Origin: Trigonopsis variabilis
Taxonomy: Eukaryota; Ascomycota; Trigonopsidomycetes; Trigonopsidales; Trigonopsidaceae
Length of the DNA: 64,000 bases
Assembly: GCA_003707065.3 (NCBI GenBank)
Contig: PPXM03000001.1
Span: 992,001-1,056,000, forward strand
Direction: 5' to 3'
The position numbers and the translations under genes were made by a program. Below, one piece after another: positions 32,398 to 44,401 of this stretch. The notes under the pieces were generated by a model. That model saw only the letters and a list, made by a program, of their open reading frames with translations. It ran no database searches and was not told the origin of the DNA. Each line of letters starts with the position of its first letter. Within the stretch, counting starts at the first letter, position 1.

Positions 32398-32939
32398 GAA
32401 GAAAATCAAGCCAGAAGATGGGATAGATCAGCCCAGTAACATAAGTTTATCCAAAGATGCCGATCCCTAAAAACGAGTAAACAATCCGACCCGTTAATAG
32501 CGAACTTCAAGTAAGGGAGCGTTATAGTTGCCCAAATCGACACGTTTATACCGGCAAGGCAGATATCAATTAATATCGATCCTGAACAGGGGCGTTTGAG
32601 GACTTGAAATCAGTAGCGACAGTGAGCCTAAGATGTCAATAAAACAACAGCCACGATCGGGAATCGTCTCACGGCGTACCTTTTAGCAAGCAAGTTAAAC
32701 AGGTCACACCAAGTAGTCAAATAGAGAAGAAGCTACCAGGGCTGGGAAAACATAAATATTAGCTTTACTAACAGGTGGTCATCTCCAACCGGTTTGGCCA
32801 GGCGGGACAGGAACGCGGTGCTGTATCGGTTACCCTACCCCCACCTGGAACTCCCAACTGTGAAGGAAATTTTTTTTGAGAGTCAAGTCCAAACGAGAAT
32901 TTCGGTTAGACAGCTGGTTATATATCCAGGAACTGAAAA
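32398..32939. other. Intergenic region, divergent promoters
   Basis: Between the 5-phosphatase and RLP24 starts. A run of T's near 32870 and CCACC-type words; no gene found. Confidence 0.35.
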
Positions 32940-33631
32940 ATGAGGGTGTATAACTGTCATTTTTGTTCGGCGCCGGTCTATGTAGGTTATAGCTGTGGGT
33001 TTAAACTAATATTCCTAGCCCGGTCATGGGATTATGTTTGTGAGAAACGATGCCAAAGAGTTTAGATTCTGGTGAGTGTGCCGTGATATAAAGTCAGTTT
33101 TCTAATGGAATAGTCGGTCGAAATGTCACAAGAACTTCAAGATGAAGAGAAACCCAAGAAAGGTAAGAAGGAAAGTGCAAAGAGTTGAATACTGACACAT
33201 GCCAGGTTAAATGGACCAAAGCATTTAGAAAGGCTGCTGGGAAAGAAATGGTTGTTGACTCGACCTTAGCATTCGCTGCTAGAAGGAACGTTCCTGTTCG
33301 GTATAACCGAGAATTGGTGGCCACTACTTTGCGAGCCATGAAGAGAGTCGAAGACATCCGACAGAAGCGAGAGCGGGCCTTCTATAAGAATAGAATGAAG
33401 GATAATAAGTTACGGAGGAAGATACAAGACAGGAAATTGGTCGAAGAGAATCCCGAGCTATTACGAGAATACGAGGCTGAAATGGCTAGGCTGGCTGCCC
33501 AATCGCAAGAGGACGAGATGGAAGTCGGTGAGATGGAAATCGATGAAGAAATGGATATCGATGAACCCGAAAAGGAAAAGGTCGCAGTCACTCTCAAGGC
33601 AAAGAAGAAGAGATCCAAAAAGGCGGAGTAG
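32940..33631 (+). CDS. RLP24: Ribosome biogenesis protein Rlp24
   Basis: Four exons: 32940-32981, 33019-33071, 33114-33162, 33206-33631, introns 37, 42 and 43 nt; 189 residues. It starts [20 protein letters not shown], a zinc finger completed by FCRSKC, then [20 protein letters not shown], typical of Rlp24 rather than ribosomal protein L24. The tail is Lys/Glu-rich with a short acidic run. Rlp24 occupies the eL24 site in pre-60S particles and its C-terminus recruits the AAA ATPase Drg1 for release in the cytoplasm. Confidence 0.94.
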
Positions 33632-34052
33632 TAACAGATGTATATTTAGTTTTATTCAGCGGTGCTTCTTTCAGATTCTTTGAAGATGAAGTTAATAGCA
33701 GACCCAAGCAATCGATTGTATCCATTTGATTATAGTATAACACAGTACTTGAGCTACATTTAATTAAAAGCAAGCTTCTCCTGTGGTAAAAGGACATGGC
33801 TACGGCTTAGTCTCTCAACGGTCGCTCAGCTCCCATTTTAAGGGCACCTTGTCTCATGTGGGATAATAGCATCAGTAACAACTGACGCTCTGCACTCTGA
33901 CCCCTCTCTATTGAGCAGCATATCATTACTCTTGAGGGCTTCAAGCTGCGTCATACAATTGAGCCCAATCAATTGGCCTCGTAGTGCTCTCAAAGTGCGC
34001 TTGCATACTCGCTAGAACCTTGTCGCGCTACGCTTGTCGGTCCTGATCACCA
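33632..34052. other. Intergenic region
   Basis: RLP24 3' region and KU80 promoter. No gene or RNA recognised. Confidence 0.35.
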
Positions 34053-35954
34053 ATGAGCGATAAAGAGGTATACTACATGGAAAGAGATCTTTACCAACTT
34101 CAGGCTACCGTGTATATAGTGGATTTGAATCCTGAGATGGGTTGCAAGGACTCAGAAGGCACAGATCTAGATCATGGATTAAAGTGGCTTTTTCCTACGT
34201 GTTTTGCCAAGGTACGTTAGGGCATCTGGTTATTGACTAAATTAATAGATTGCGAGCGGAAGAAAGACCGCTCTACAGGCCGTATTAGCTGTTGGAACCG
34301 AAGGTGAGGAACGCTGGGACACTTTGCTAATGGAATAGAAACCAAGCATCATTTAGATGAAACGTCTGAATACGGACACATTAAGCAGATATTTCCCCTT
34401 CAACAGTGAGATTACTTTGTGGCTTTTTGGCTGACAGCAAAGATTTCTTGCTCCTCACTTGAGAAAACTAGAGCATGACTTGATTCTATCAAACTCTGAG
34501 ACCAGCCATGGTGACCGTACGTATATCTCTGGCTTGTTTGGTTAACATTAGTATTCTCTGCTGTTATCCTGGCTGTCAACATGATTGAGCTTCATTGTCG
34601 AAAGCTTAAATATGTCAAGACTGTTGTGGTCATCACCAACTCTAAAACCAACATAAGTTTTGACGACTATGATTCAGTGGCTTCTAAGATGGCTCAAGAA
34701 GATATTGTCTTCCAATTGATTCACGTGGATACTGAGTCTGAGCCTGGATCTGTCCAAACAGCGAACCTCGATCATTGGGATAAGTTCATTCTTCATCTCA
34801 ACGGTAAAGGATTACGAATTGATCTATCCAAAGCTTTGAAGACGCTAGATTGGGATACTATCAAACAGGTGCGATCCGTTCGATCTTTTCAAGGACGCCT
34901 GACCCTAGGAAAGGGGACTCAGATCAATGATAGTGATGAAGATGGCCATCATATGGCACAGTTATCCATTGAGGTTGAGCGTTTCCCTTGCCTTCGACGC
35001 GCTAAACCTATAAGTGGAACTATGGTATACCGATCCTTGGCTACAGCCAATGATCCTCAAAATAATACCGATCCCCTGGACGCTTACCGCGTCCATAATA
35101 ATCTGACGCTCGTTGAACGGCCTCGGAGCTACGTTATACCTGACCCTGAAGATTCTGAGCGTACGGTGGAAGTTGCTCATCAAGACCTTGAAACTGGATA
35201 CAGATATGGCAAGACCTTGGTGCCAATGTCACAAGAAGATATGCAGGTGATTGAGATAACCAACCCCCCTGCATTTGAGATCATCGGCTTTGTTCCAGCT
35301 CTATCCTTTCCTCGATGGTATCTGATGGATGAATCGAATTATATCGTACCTAAGAAAGGAGCATCTAATCAAGACGCTCTAGCTTTATCTAGTCTGGTCC
35401 ACGCCTTGTACGAAACAAGCACCCTGGCTCTGGCCCGACTCGTACTCAAGCTTGGCCAAGCACCCTCAGTGGTGGCTTTGGCTCCTTTTGTTGATTATGA
35501 TTTTGAAGCTCTGGTCGAATGCCGGTTACCATTCGACGAAGATGTCTATCGCTATGTTTTTCCTTCTCTCCTGTCTAACCTCGACCTTTCCGACAAGACT
35601 GCCAATGCCCTTGATCGATATGTTGATTGCCTAACTTTTCCCTCCAATCCCGACGAGCAAATCATTCCAGCAAGAATTGTCAATCCATTAATTGCACGGA
35701 TAAACCACGCCTTGCAACAAAAGATCCTCCACCCTCAAGAAAAGCTCGGCTCCTTCCCGAGTCTTGAAAGTGTCAGCAAGCGCCATCTGCCTCCGTCCCA
35801 GCAGAACGAACTCGATGAGATTCTTCTGGATCTTGAGCGTGAACTCGGAATCGAGGTCAATACTCAGACCTCGAAACGTCGTTTTAAACGACAAAGAGTC
35901 CAGGCCAAAGATGACCACGAACCAAAGGAGGATATAATGGATATTTTGGGGTGA
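34053..35954 (+). CDS. KU80: Ku80 (DNA end-binding subunit, NHEJ)
   Basis: Six exons: 34053-34067, 34104-34211, 34249-34303, 34339-34405, 34443-34516, 34552-35954, introns 35-37 nt; 573 residues. The N-terminal vWA-like part reads ATVYIVDLNPEMGC, ASGRKTALQAVLAVGTEE and SAVILAVNMIELHC; the beta-barrel and C-terminal arm follow (DPEDSERTVEVAHQDLETGY, FVDYDFEALVECRLPFDEDV). Ku70-Ku80 encircles DNA ends for end joining and telomere upkeep. The protein is shorter than the usual 700 or so residues: the folded C-terminal helical domain is absent, and after a basic KRRFKRQR segment the chain ends PKEDIMDILG. The 15-nt first exon holds the start codon. Confidence 0.93.
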
Positions 35955-36442
35955 GATAATGTATAGGCAATCTGGACCACACATCAGAAACCTTTACCTT
36001 ATCTCTTGTCTACGGTCTGACGAAGCGACCGCAACGAGTCAACGCTTGGGCATTACCCAAAGCGCAGACGCTGGTAGTCGCATGCATAATCTTAGTACTA
36101 TCTCTGAAAGTCACCGCGTTGCAAAACCTTATGATGTCGAATCCTTAATCTCAAGGAACTGTATGTGATAGTGATATGGCATGATACTGAGCGTTATCTG
36201 GCGCTTGCACAGCTCAGTAGTATCTCATGCCTACGAGGAGAGCTTGACAGCTTCTGGTACCTTTATGTATACTTATGCGGAAAGTGAAACGAAAAACATT
36301 TAGCATCCAATAACATCAGTAACCGCAGTTGTTGGACCTCTAGTGGGACTGCAGTCAGCGCTGTCCTCCGTAGTAAGGGCCCATCCCTAGAGACGTCACC
36401 TCCCGTACTAAACTCCCTGGTGGAACCTATGCAACGTCGGTC
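35955..36442. other. Intergenic region
   Basis: Between two genes on the same strand. Nothing recognisable. Confidence 0.35.
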
Positions 36443-37513
36443 ATGATGAAAAGACTCCCCCAACGAGTTGTATCTAGTCACAGGTTTTTCTCTTCATCTT
36501 GTATCCGCTGCTCGACTAGCCCGTTTGAAGTCTTTGATCGCAGCATCCGCCAGACAAGACGGGATCGGGCTGGAAGCAATATCGAGCAGAGCCGTCAGGT
36601 CGACTACTTGGAAGATGAAGTTGCGTCTCGGCTAGTAGACCGGCTAGTTGTGAGTCTGGAACGATAGCCTACTCTAATATCACAGTTTGTTACTCGAAAG
36701 TTCCCCAAAGTTCTCGACTTTGGCAGTGGATCAGGGTCGCTGGAGCGAGCGCTGTGTTGTAAGCGCGATAATGACGATGACGAGCTGATCCGATCGCGAC
36801 TAGGAGAGATCACGATGCTGGATCTTTCTTCACACCAGTTACATCGGGATCAGTCTGCAAACAATCCCCCAGTGGACTTTGACAAGATCCTCAACATTCG
36901 CCGCGTGCATGCTGACGAAGAGGACTTCATTCATACGGTCGATCGAGAGTACAATTGCATATTGAGCAATCTTAGTCTCCAGTGGATCAATGATCTTCCG
37001 CGAGTCTTGCAGTCGATCCAGCGAGCGCTGAAGCCAGACGGAATGTTCATGGCAAGCATGATTGGAGGAGACAGTCTTTTCGAGTTGAGAACAAGCTTGC
37101 AATTGGCTGAGATGGAGCGCCGGGGTGGGGTCGCTCCTCGCCTGTCTCCTTTGGCTGACGTCAAGGACATTGGCTCCTTGCTGGGCAAGGCTAAATTCAG
37201 CCTGACAACCATTGATGTCGACGATATCATTGTGACCTATCCAGACATGTTTGCCTTGCTGCGCGATCTCCAGTATACGGGTCAGTCGAATGCCCTGGTC
37301 GGCATGCCGGCCGGAAACCTATCTAGAGACGTCCTCATCGCCGCCAACGAGATCTACAAGGCCCTCCACGGAGACCCAGATGGAAGCGTCCCTGCGACGT
37401 TTCGTATAATCTACATGATCGGCTGGAGGCCTGCTCCGTCTCAGCCTAAACCGCTCGCCCGTGGAACTGGCCAGGTGTCTCTCAAGGACGCCCTCAATCC
37501 ATCAGACAAATAA
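36443..37513 (+). CDS. NDUFAF5: Complex I assembly arginine hydroxylase NDUFAF5-like
   Basis: Two exons, 36443-36649 and 36686-37513, with a 36-nt intron; 344 residues. The N-terminus is basic with no acidic residue for 24 positions (MMKRLPQRVVSSHRFFSSS), a plausible mitochondrial presequence. A class I methyltransferase-like fold follows: FPKVLDFGSGSGSLERAL, then YNCILSNLSLQWINDLPRVL and SMIGGDSLFELRTSL, the last being characteristic of NDUFAF5. In animals the protein hydroxylates an arginine of NDUFS7 early in complex I assembly. Its presence implies that the organism keeps respiratory complex I. Confidence 0.9.
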
Positions 37514-37653
37514 CGTTTTACGATGCCCTGTATCTATCTATCGCACATATCACTTCCTACTATATAGCTAACCTTGCTCTAGCCACCGTAATTGACTCTT
37601 TGTATTTACAGTCCTTGTATGTTGGCTCGCGCCGCGTATGTACACTAAACCGT

Positions 37654-40017
37654 CTAGGCCGCCGCTGGAGCACCGGTATCCTTACTGGCCGGTGGCTCAG
37701 TTCCCTTCTTGTCGTCTTTGCCCAACAGATACTTGTCAAAGGCATCGTTACGCTCAGGGAACGGCCGGGGTCCCAGTAAACGGATCATGTCCTCGCGGCT
37801 AATCACCTCCTTTGCCAAAAGTTCTTTTGCAACTTTGTCAACATCAGCAATCTTTTCGGTCAAGAGCTTCTTGCATCGGTCATGGGCAGATGCAACGATC
37901 CGTCGAACCTCCTCGTCAATGACTCGAGCAGTCTCCTCCGAAAACGGCTTGTTAAACGATTCTTGATCTTGCTGGAAATTCACCCACCCAACTTTCTCCG
38001 ACATTCCAAAGTTCGCAACCATCGCGGTGGCCATTCGGGTCACTTTTTTGAAGTCATCACTTCCACCGCTTGTCACAGACTCAAAGTGCAATTCCTCAGA
38101 CACTCGACCTCCCAAAGTCATGGCCATCTGGTCCATGAGCTGGTTGTAGCTCATTAAATTCACATCTGGGGGGAGATACTGGGCGTAACCCAATCCCTGG
38201 CCACGAGGAATGATCGACACCTTGAGAAGAGGGTCGGCATATTTGAGATACCAACCACAGATTGCATGGCCAGCTTCATGATAGGCAACAGTCTTCTTCT
38301 CTTCGGGATTCAAAACTTTGCTCTTTCTTTCCAGACCAGCAATAACACGCTCGATCGCTTGTTCAAAATCTCGAATCTCAATATTGTCGGCAACGCGGCG
38401 AGCGGCAATCAAAGCGCCCTCGTTGACACAATTTGCAATGTCTGCACCAGAAAATCCAGGGGTGAGAGCTGCCAATCGTCCTGCAAGATCCTGAATGTCC
38501 TCCTTCGTCTTGACTCGCTTCAAATAAACCAGGAAAATAGCCTTTCTTCCCTCAACGTCGGGGAGATCAATGTTGATATGTCTGTCAAATCGACCAGGTC
38601 GCATCAAAGCCTTGTCAAGAACATTGGGACGATTAGTACCAGCCAAAACAACAACGTGGGTATTCGTATCGAATCCATCCATTTCAACTAGCAATTGATT
38701 CAAAGTCGCCTCCCGCTCATCGTGGCCTCCCATAGCTGGCCCTCGTCCACGTTCACGTCCAATGGCATCTATTTCATCGACAAAGATAATACTGGGAGCC
38801 ATCTTTCTGGCGGTCTTGAACAAGTCTCGAACTCGACTGGCACCAACACCAACAAACATTTCCACGAATTCGGAACCGGAGACAGAAAGGAAAGGAACAC
38901 CAGCTTCACCGGCAGTAGCTTTAGCTAAAAGGGTCTTACCGGTACCAGGCGGACCAGACAAGATAGCGCCGTGGGGGATTTTTGCTCCTAATCGCTCAAA
39001 CTTGCTTGGGTTTCGCAAAAACTCGACAAACTCCATGATCTCTTGTTTGGCTTCATCGGCGCCTGCGACATCCTTGAAACGAACTTTGACATCCGTGTCC
39101 TGGTTGAAAAGCTTGGCCTTGGAACGGCCGACGTTAAAGATTGAGTTTCCTCCGCCCATGGCACCGCCAGCTCTGCGAGAGAGGTAGTAGAAGAATCCAA
39201 TGAGGAAGATGGTAGGAGCAAAAGACAAGGCCAAATTAAGGAAACCACCCTTTTCAACGTATGCAACCGGGATTCGCTGAGATTGAGGGATACCGAGAGC
39301 TTGCTGAGCTTCATCCAGTCGCCGTTCAAACGAGTCCACAGAGCCTATTGAAAAAGAGACGATATTTCCACTTCCAGGCACGTGAACTTCGGGACTGAGT
39401 TCGGCTCGAACTATCCGTTTGTTGATCACCACCAGGTTCTTGACTAGGCCCTTCTCAAGGTATTTCGATTCAAACTCTTGGAAAGTGATTTCTGGGCCAG
39501 TGTTGTCCATCATGGAGAGCAAGAAGTAGAGCAGCGTGCAAAGCAAGGCCACATTAAACCATAAATCCGGTCCTTTCGGAGGAGGTTTTGCGCCCGATCC
39601 ATCATTGGCTTTGTTTCCTGAAGAGAAAAAACTAAACTGAGGCTGCTGACCTTCGCTCTGCTCTTTCTTTGGCTCCGGCCGCTTGTAAGCTGGCTCTTCA
39701 CCGCGCGACTTCCACGATGGCTCCTCCTCTTTAGATTTCTCTTCCTTCTTGGGGGGACTGTGTCCTCGTTTCCTCATGATCTCATCGAAATCCATCCCGT
39801 ACACCTCATCGTCGTCTTTCTTTTTATCAAATCTAACTAAATTCGAATGGAATGACCGGTTCTGGAACCTCGATCCAACCACAAGGGGCGTTGAACGAAT
39901 CAAACGAGAATACTCATTTTTATAAAGTAAAGACCCTAGGCGATTGGTCAACGTTCTAGAGTTTCGACCAATAAGTGTCCTTAGTCCCGGCAATTGGGTG
40001 CGTACTAGCATTGACAT
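37654..40017 (-). CDS. AFG3: Mitochondrial m-AAA protease subunit (Afg3/Yta12, FtsH family)
   Basis: Single exon, 787 residues. Basic presequence ([20 protein letters not shown]), a Lys/Glu-rich matrix segment, membrane helices at about 151-171 and 259-279, Walker A GPPGTGKT (355-362), Walker B IIFVDEID (410-417), the second region of homology (RPGRFDRHI) and the zinc protease motif HEAGH (580-584). It is an inner-membrane, matrix-facing protease that degrades misfolded membrane proteins and processes ribosomal protein bL32m. The motifs are complete. Which of the two paralogues it represents is not certain. Confidence 0.94.
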   Translation of the reverse strand: MSMLVRTQLPGLRTLIGRNSRTLTNRLGSLLYKNEYSRLIRSTPLVVGSRFQNRSFHSNLVRFDKKKDDDEVYGMDFDEIMRKRGHSPPKKEEKSKEEEPSWKSRGEEPAYKRPEPKKEQSEGQQPQFSFFSSGNKANDGSGAKPPPKGPDLWFNVALLCTLLYFLLSMMDNTGPEITFQEFESKYLEKGLVKNLVVINKRIVRAELSPEVHVPGSGNIVSFSIGSVDSFERRLDEAQQALGIPQSQRIPVAYVEKGGFLNLALSFAPTIFLIGFFYYLSRRAGGAMGGGNSIFNVGRSKAKLFNQDTDVKVRFKDVAGADEAKQEIMEFVEFLRNPSKFERLGAKIPHGAILSGPPGTGKTLLAKATAGEAGVPFLSVSGSEFVEMFVGVGASRVRDLFKTARKMAPSIIFVDEIDAIGRERGRGPAMGGHDEREATLNQLLVEMDGFDTNTHVVVLAGTNRPNVLDKALMRPGRFDRHINIDLPDVEGRKAIFLVYLKRVKTKEDIQDLAGRLAALTPGFSGADIANCVNEGALIAARRVADNIEIRDFEQAIERVIAGLERKSKVLNPEEKKTVAYHEAGHAICGWYLKYADPLLKVSIIPRGQGLGYAQYLPPDVNLMSYNQLMDQMAMTLGGRVSEELHFESVTSGGSDDFKKVTRMATAMVANFGMSEKVGWVNFQQDQESFNKPFSEETARVIDEEVRRIVASAHDRCKKLLTEKIADVDKVAKELLAKEVISREDMIRLLGPRPFPERNDAFDKYLLGKDDKKGTEPPASKDTGAPAAA

Positions 40018-40788
40018 TTATTCACCAAATTAGGCCCCAGGAAAACTTAGCACCCGTCTATTAGTTAGAACGTGTCTCTATCCATCTCGATCAGTGAATC
40101 TCTCTTATTCGTCGGAGCTATAACCATGTCTCAAATAGAACAGGCCGCCATGTATTTCAAGGACTCGAATCAAACAAAAGCAAACAAGAAGGCAATTTAA
40201 TTTAGTCTATGAGCTTGTTCATGAGCAATTAGTCCACCCTTCGCCACCGCCTAGTCAATGCACGATCAACCGATTCTGGCTAGCCCCGACGATCGATCCT
40301 CGATGGAAACTCTAGATCACACCGCCACCAAGAAACTTACAATAAAAAGAACGGACGTTGGACCCGAAATTGGTAGCGCAAGACTCTTACAGAGAGGAAG
40401 ACAGTAAGCAAGGCAGCCAGGCCCGGGTACGTGACGCAACCGTTGCCATGACATGCCCACCTTAGCCTTGCTCCTGCCCCTACATTAGATCTGCAAGAAA
40501 CCCTATTGTTCTCGGTCAAAATCGACTTTGAACCATTCTATTCTGAAATATATTATCATAGGCTCCGCGCTAAACGCGCTGGACCTCTGCATATCGGGAA
40601 TTTCTCGAGAATTGACACTTTCTGACCGACCGCAGTCACTTTAGGTAACTCCGATCACGTGGAAGAAGCGCCAATTGCTCCGCGGGTGGTTTATCTACAG
40701 CGGTTTCACGTCTGATCCGGCTGCTTGCAGCAATTCCAAGTAATTTAATATATACATATGATCGAACGTGGAGCGCGCCTATATCCAA
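40018..40788. other. Intergenic region between AFG3 and the Zn2Cys6 gene
   Basis: About 0.77 kb: AFG3 promoter on the left, 3' region of the regulator on the right. A CACGTG core (in GATCACGTGG) lies near 40660. No gene recognised. Confidence 0.35.
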
Positions 40789-43689
40789 TTACAAGTTCCA
40801 CATTCCCATGGGCAGAAACGGCTTCTCAAAGTCAGCCAGTTGCTGCTGGATCACGCTTTGGTCATCGAGTAGAGAGTCATCATCATCCGTGTAGCGTTCG
40901 CCGCTATTCATATCCCCCAAGCGGGTCATGCTATCTATTGCATTCATCGCTTGCATCGTGGTCATGTCGTTCAGCTCTCCTACAGAAGCGACTTGGCCAT
41001 ACGCGTCCAATTGGTCTATTCCTCCAATAGGACTCATCATATTAATCTTTGATTTCGGCTGGGTGGGATCGGCAAGGTTTAGCCCGGCCAAAGGATCCAC
41101 AGTTAGGCCTGGCAGAGTGGAAGACTGCATTGACTGAGGCCCATTTGAAGGATAAATCACACCGGGAGCGTTAGGTGAGTAGAAAGGCCAGAAATTAGGG
41201 TCTGCAGGAACGATTTTGCTGAACATTGCGGGAGATTCACAGCCAGATTCGGGTGCAGTAGCTTGGCGTTGAAGAAAGCTTTCATTAAACCGTCCATTGC
41301 CGCCAATTATTTGATCGACCGCCAGTAACGGACGGGGTTCGGGAGACTGGCTCTCCTTGGGCCCCATTCCCGACAGTATGCGAAAGATCTCAGCCTTGTT
41401 GGAGGAGGGACTGACCGCTCGACTGGCATAAGTCGCTGACGAGTATGCGTGTCGTACTACTTCCTGAGCCGTAACTGACGGATGCACGGCGTTCTGTCGT
41501 TTTCCAACCACGTATTTGGCTATATCGAGCAATAACATCAGTATCTTCATGAATGTCGGCCAGATGATCAGCGAGTTGACAGTAGGGGTGATGAAATCGA
41601 TAAAGGACTGCATTAGCTCCAAATCATAGTTGGCCGAGACATTCTGGGGGTTTTGGAGACAGTTTGAGAAGAGAGTGGTAAACGCAGACAAGGGACTGAG
41701 GACAATCATACAGCATAAGACAGAGTCCCGTTTATCCACCATATTCACAATAAGAATCGTGGATCGGGCAGCCTGGACACAAAGATCAGACGACGCCAGC
41801 AGCTGTGCAGTCCGTGGTTTGCTTGTCTTGCGCTTCCACGAGCGGTGGTGGAGCGATGTCCGATGAATGAGAGAGAGGGTATCGTAATAAAAACAATTTA
41901 AATGAACCAATTTAAATAACAAGTGACGCTCGGACGCTTGAAGTCGATGATCGGGTCTAAACGGCAGCGGCACACTGTCTCGCCATTCGAGCAGCTCGCG
42001 ATCGAGCTGATAGATAATATCGAGGAGCTTGTCGTCACTCAACTTATTAGCCGAGACTGTATAAAGCGTGCTGTAGGCCTTTTGAGCAATCAGACACAAC
42101 CGAACCAGGCAAACAAACACAATTGAGGCCGCTTCATGCGACTCTGGATCCATCCCATCGGTAAAGGCAACCTCGACCAGCTCGTCCTTATCGGGAAGAG
42201 GACAGGAAACAAAATCCAAGTTCACAAGAGGAGGATATCCATTGCGAGTGCAGAGCGAGGTATCCAAGATGACCAGGAACCACCAGACGTTCCGTCGCTC
42301 TAGGAGCTGGCGTCTAGAAAACCCCTGGATATCGGCATTCGTATGGATGCCCAGTCGATACGCTACTCGAAAGGCAATGACAGACAGAGAATATGCCAAG
42401 AAGGACAAGCCATTGCCTTGGACATAAAAGCACATAATCAGTAAAGCCTGAAGACAGTCCAGTCTCAGACTTGAAAAGAACGCCAAAGTAAGGTAATTCG
42501 TGGCATTCTGGAAGAAGGCAAACGACAAGGCATCGCACTGCTCGACAGTCATCACTTCCAATTCTTCGATACAGCTTTGAGAGAGCTGAGCGCCGATCAC
42601 TTTTCTGAGTGAAGGCAACTCAGTCCGTGAGCCGCCTGAAACGTTGCCTGGCTCTTCACTTTCGGGCTGAGATAGCTTTTTAAGCGTGCCAATCATCCTG
42701 AACCCGATAGCCAGAATGGCACAGGTGAGCATGTACTCGGCCACGTCCTCCGTTTCTGCGTCTCTTTCAGCGCGTTCAATGACTCTCGAGACCACGTCGC
42801 AGACACGGCTGACGTCGAAAAGAGGAGGCCCGCCCGAGACGAGATCAAACGTCAAGGTGGCACAGGCCTTAATTATGTCAGCGCTGGGTAACGGCCGGTT
42901 AGGAGAGCCTGAGATCAAGTCGACGATCTGGTCCGAAGGAATGGACTCTATAGCAAGCCCTCGCAGCTTATCAGCAAAGATGGAGTCGCCTGTTCGTTCG
43001 GTGATCCAGTTCAGCCCTCGTTCTGACAGAATGGAAAGAAACGAGCTATTCCCAAAGAATAGGGTAGACAACTCGTCTCTTTTGGGACCATCGCCCGTAT
43101 ATCTCATCAAGGTCGAGAGCTCATCATAGATGGTGCTTCCTTGTCGTCCGCTTTGTTCGAAATCGTCATCACTAGCCAGACCTCCCGAAGAGGTCGGCGT
43201 GTCTCCAAACGGACTGTTTGAGACTCCCGTTCGGACACCATCTTCTCCCTCAAAGTTCAGTCTTGACATCAGCCCATCCAAGTCACTATTCAACACCTTT
43301 CTTTTGAAGTCATCCGCAGCATCAGTATCCCTGAGGATGCTATCGACGAGATCGTCCTGCCCTTTGGCATTCAACGACCTGATGTATTTTTCTAGTTTGT
43401 CCAGTTTTCGTTCTAAGCCTTCCACATATTTGGCTGTTTTGGGTACTGCCCGTTTTCTCTCGGTGACCGTGTATACGCAAACCGTCCGCGAATTCACACA
43501 GTTTGTACACGACGGTCGCTTTCCATCGCATCTGATTTTCTTCTTCCGACACCAGTCGCACGCATGAGAAATCCGCTGTCGACGATGCTGATTTGTTTCC
43601 CCAGAATCAGTATGGCCGCTGTCATTCAAGGGCGACGCCGAATACCCATAGCCAGATCCTCGAGCATGTGTCTCATGTGCACTCGACAT
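40789..43689 (-). CDS. Zn2Cys6 fungal transcription factor
   Basis: Single exon, 966 residues. The zinc cluster is CDWCRKKKIRCDGKRPSCTN with cysteines at 44, 47, 54, 61, 64 and 71 (spacing 2-6-6-2-6), followed by a basic linker and a coiled coil (YVEGLERKLDKLEKYIRSL) for dimer binding. The fungal middle-homology domain spans roughly 330-620, with FSRRQLLERRNVWWFLVILD as its core. The C-terminal 250 residues are Pro/Ser/Met-rich and probably activating. The target pathway cannot be read; the order zinc cluster, coiled coil, regulatory domain is standard. Intronless although 2.9 kb long. Confidence 0.9.
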   Translation of the reverse strand: MSSAHETHARGSGYGYSASPLNDSGHTDSGETNQHRRQRISHACDWCRKKKIRCDGKRPSCTNCVNSRTVCVYTVTERKRAVPKTAKYVEGLERKLDKLEKYIRSLNAKGQDDLVDSILRDTDAADDFKRKVLNSDLDGLMSRLNFEGEDGVRTGVSNSPFGDTPTSSGGLASDDDFEQSGRQGSTIYDELSTLMRYTGDGPKRDELSTLFFGNSSFLSILSERGLNWITERTGDSIFADKLRGLAIESIPSDQIVDLISGSPNRPLPSADIIKACATLTFDLVSGGPPLFDVSRVCDVVSRVIERAERDAETEDVAEYMLTCAILAIGFRMIGTLKKLSQPESEEPGNVSGGSRTELPSLRKVIGAQLSQSCIEELEVMTVEQCDALSFAFFQNATNYLTLAFFSSLRLDCLQALLIMCFYVQGNGLSFLAYSLSVIAFRVAYRLGIHTNADIQGFSRRQLLERRNVWWFLVILDTSLCTRNGYPPLVNLDFVSCPLPDKDELVEVAFTDGMDPESHEAASIVFVCLVRLCLIAQKAYSTLYTVSANKLSDDKLLDIIYQLDRELLEWRDSVPLPFRPDHRLQASERHLLFKLVHLNCFYYDTLSLIHRTSLHHRSWKRKTSKPRTAQLLASSDLCVQAARSTILIVNMVDKRDSVLCCMIVLSPLSAFTTLFSNCLQNPQNVSANYDLELMQSFIDFITPTVNSLIIWPTFMKILMLLLDIAKYVVGKRQNAVHPSVTAQEVVRHAYSSATYASRAVSPSSNKAEIFRILSGMGPKESQSPEPRPLLAVDQIIGGNGRFNESFLQRQATAPESGCESPAMFSKIVPADPNFWPFYSPNAPGVIYPSNGPQSMQSSTLPGLTVDPLAGLNLADPTQPKSKINMMSPIGGIDQLDAYGQVASVGELNDMTTMQAMNAIDSMTRLGDMNSGERYTDDDDSLLDDQSVIQQQLADFEKPFLPMGMWNL

Positions 43690-44401
43690 TTTCTCATCCG
43701 CACCTCCGTTGTTCTCTCGTGGTTGCGTCTTCTCCCCTCTTTATCTAATCGCGTTAGCCTTCATCCGCCGTTCGCCCATGTCATACCACGAACCGGTCTT
43801 TCAGGGGTGGGAAACCAGGATTCACCGACAGTCTTTGCAGCAAATTCGAATAGGAGCCTGATACGTAGTGGTGGACGAGCCCTGTGTCTCGGTTCGGGAA
43901 CCGGATTTAGTGAAAAAGGAACTTGACAGAGATACACCACGGTTGGGACATGAGCCACGTAAGCTACCGTAAGCAAAGCTTGTCTACCTTTCTGGGCAAA
44001 TTCTCACTACAAAAATGGCTCTTTACAGCCGTAGGATTACCCCCGTCCAGACAAGCCGGTTTAGTTGAGTCACTGGATTGCTGATCTGTCTTATGTCGAG
44101 CCGATGACCGGCAATCTCTCACATGCAAATTAGCTTCGAGCACGGCGGCATACGTCACCGGGCGAAAAGCGTGAAAAGTCTTCCACCCGAAGAATAAATA
44201 CGGTTAGTCGATGAGGCAGACGATGGTGTAGAAAGGCTACGGCTCAGGTAAACGATATGAGATCTCATTGAGAAACAAATATCAGAAGCAAAACTAGTAC
44301 CCCGAGAGGTAAAAGCTTTCTCTAACACAATTAGACACCCCATAACTATCGGTCCAAATCTCCGTCTAAGATTTTTACAGATATTTAGAGACAAGAGATG
44401 T
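43690..44401. other. Intergenic region
   Basis: Promoter of the Zn2Cys6 gene and 3' region of the ADP/ATP carrier. No coding frame with features and no RNA gene found. Confidence 0.35.

Noticed and set aside
42686-43129. 147-codon plus-strand frame opposite the Zn2Cys6 gene
   Set aside because: Antisense shadow of a long intronless coding region.
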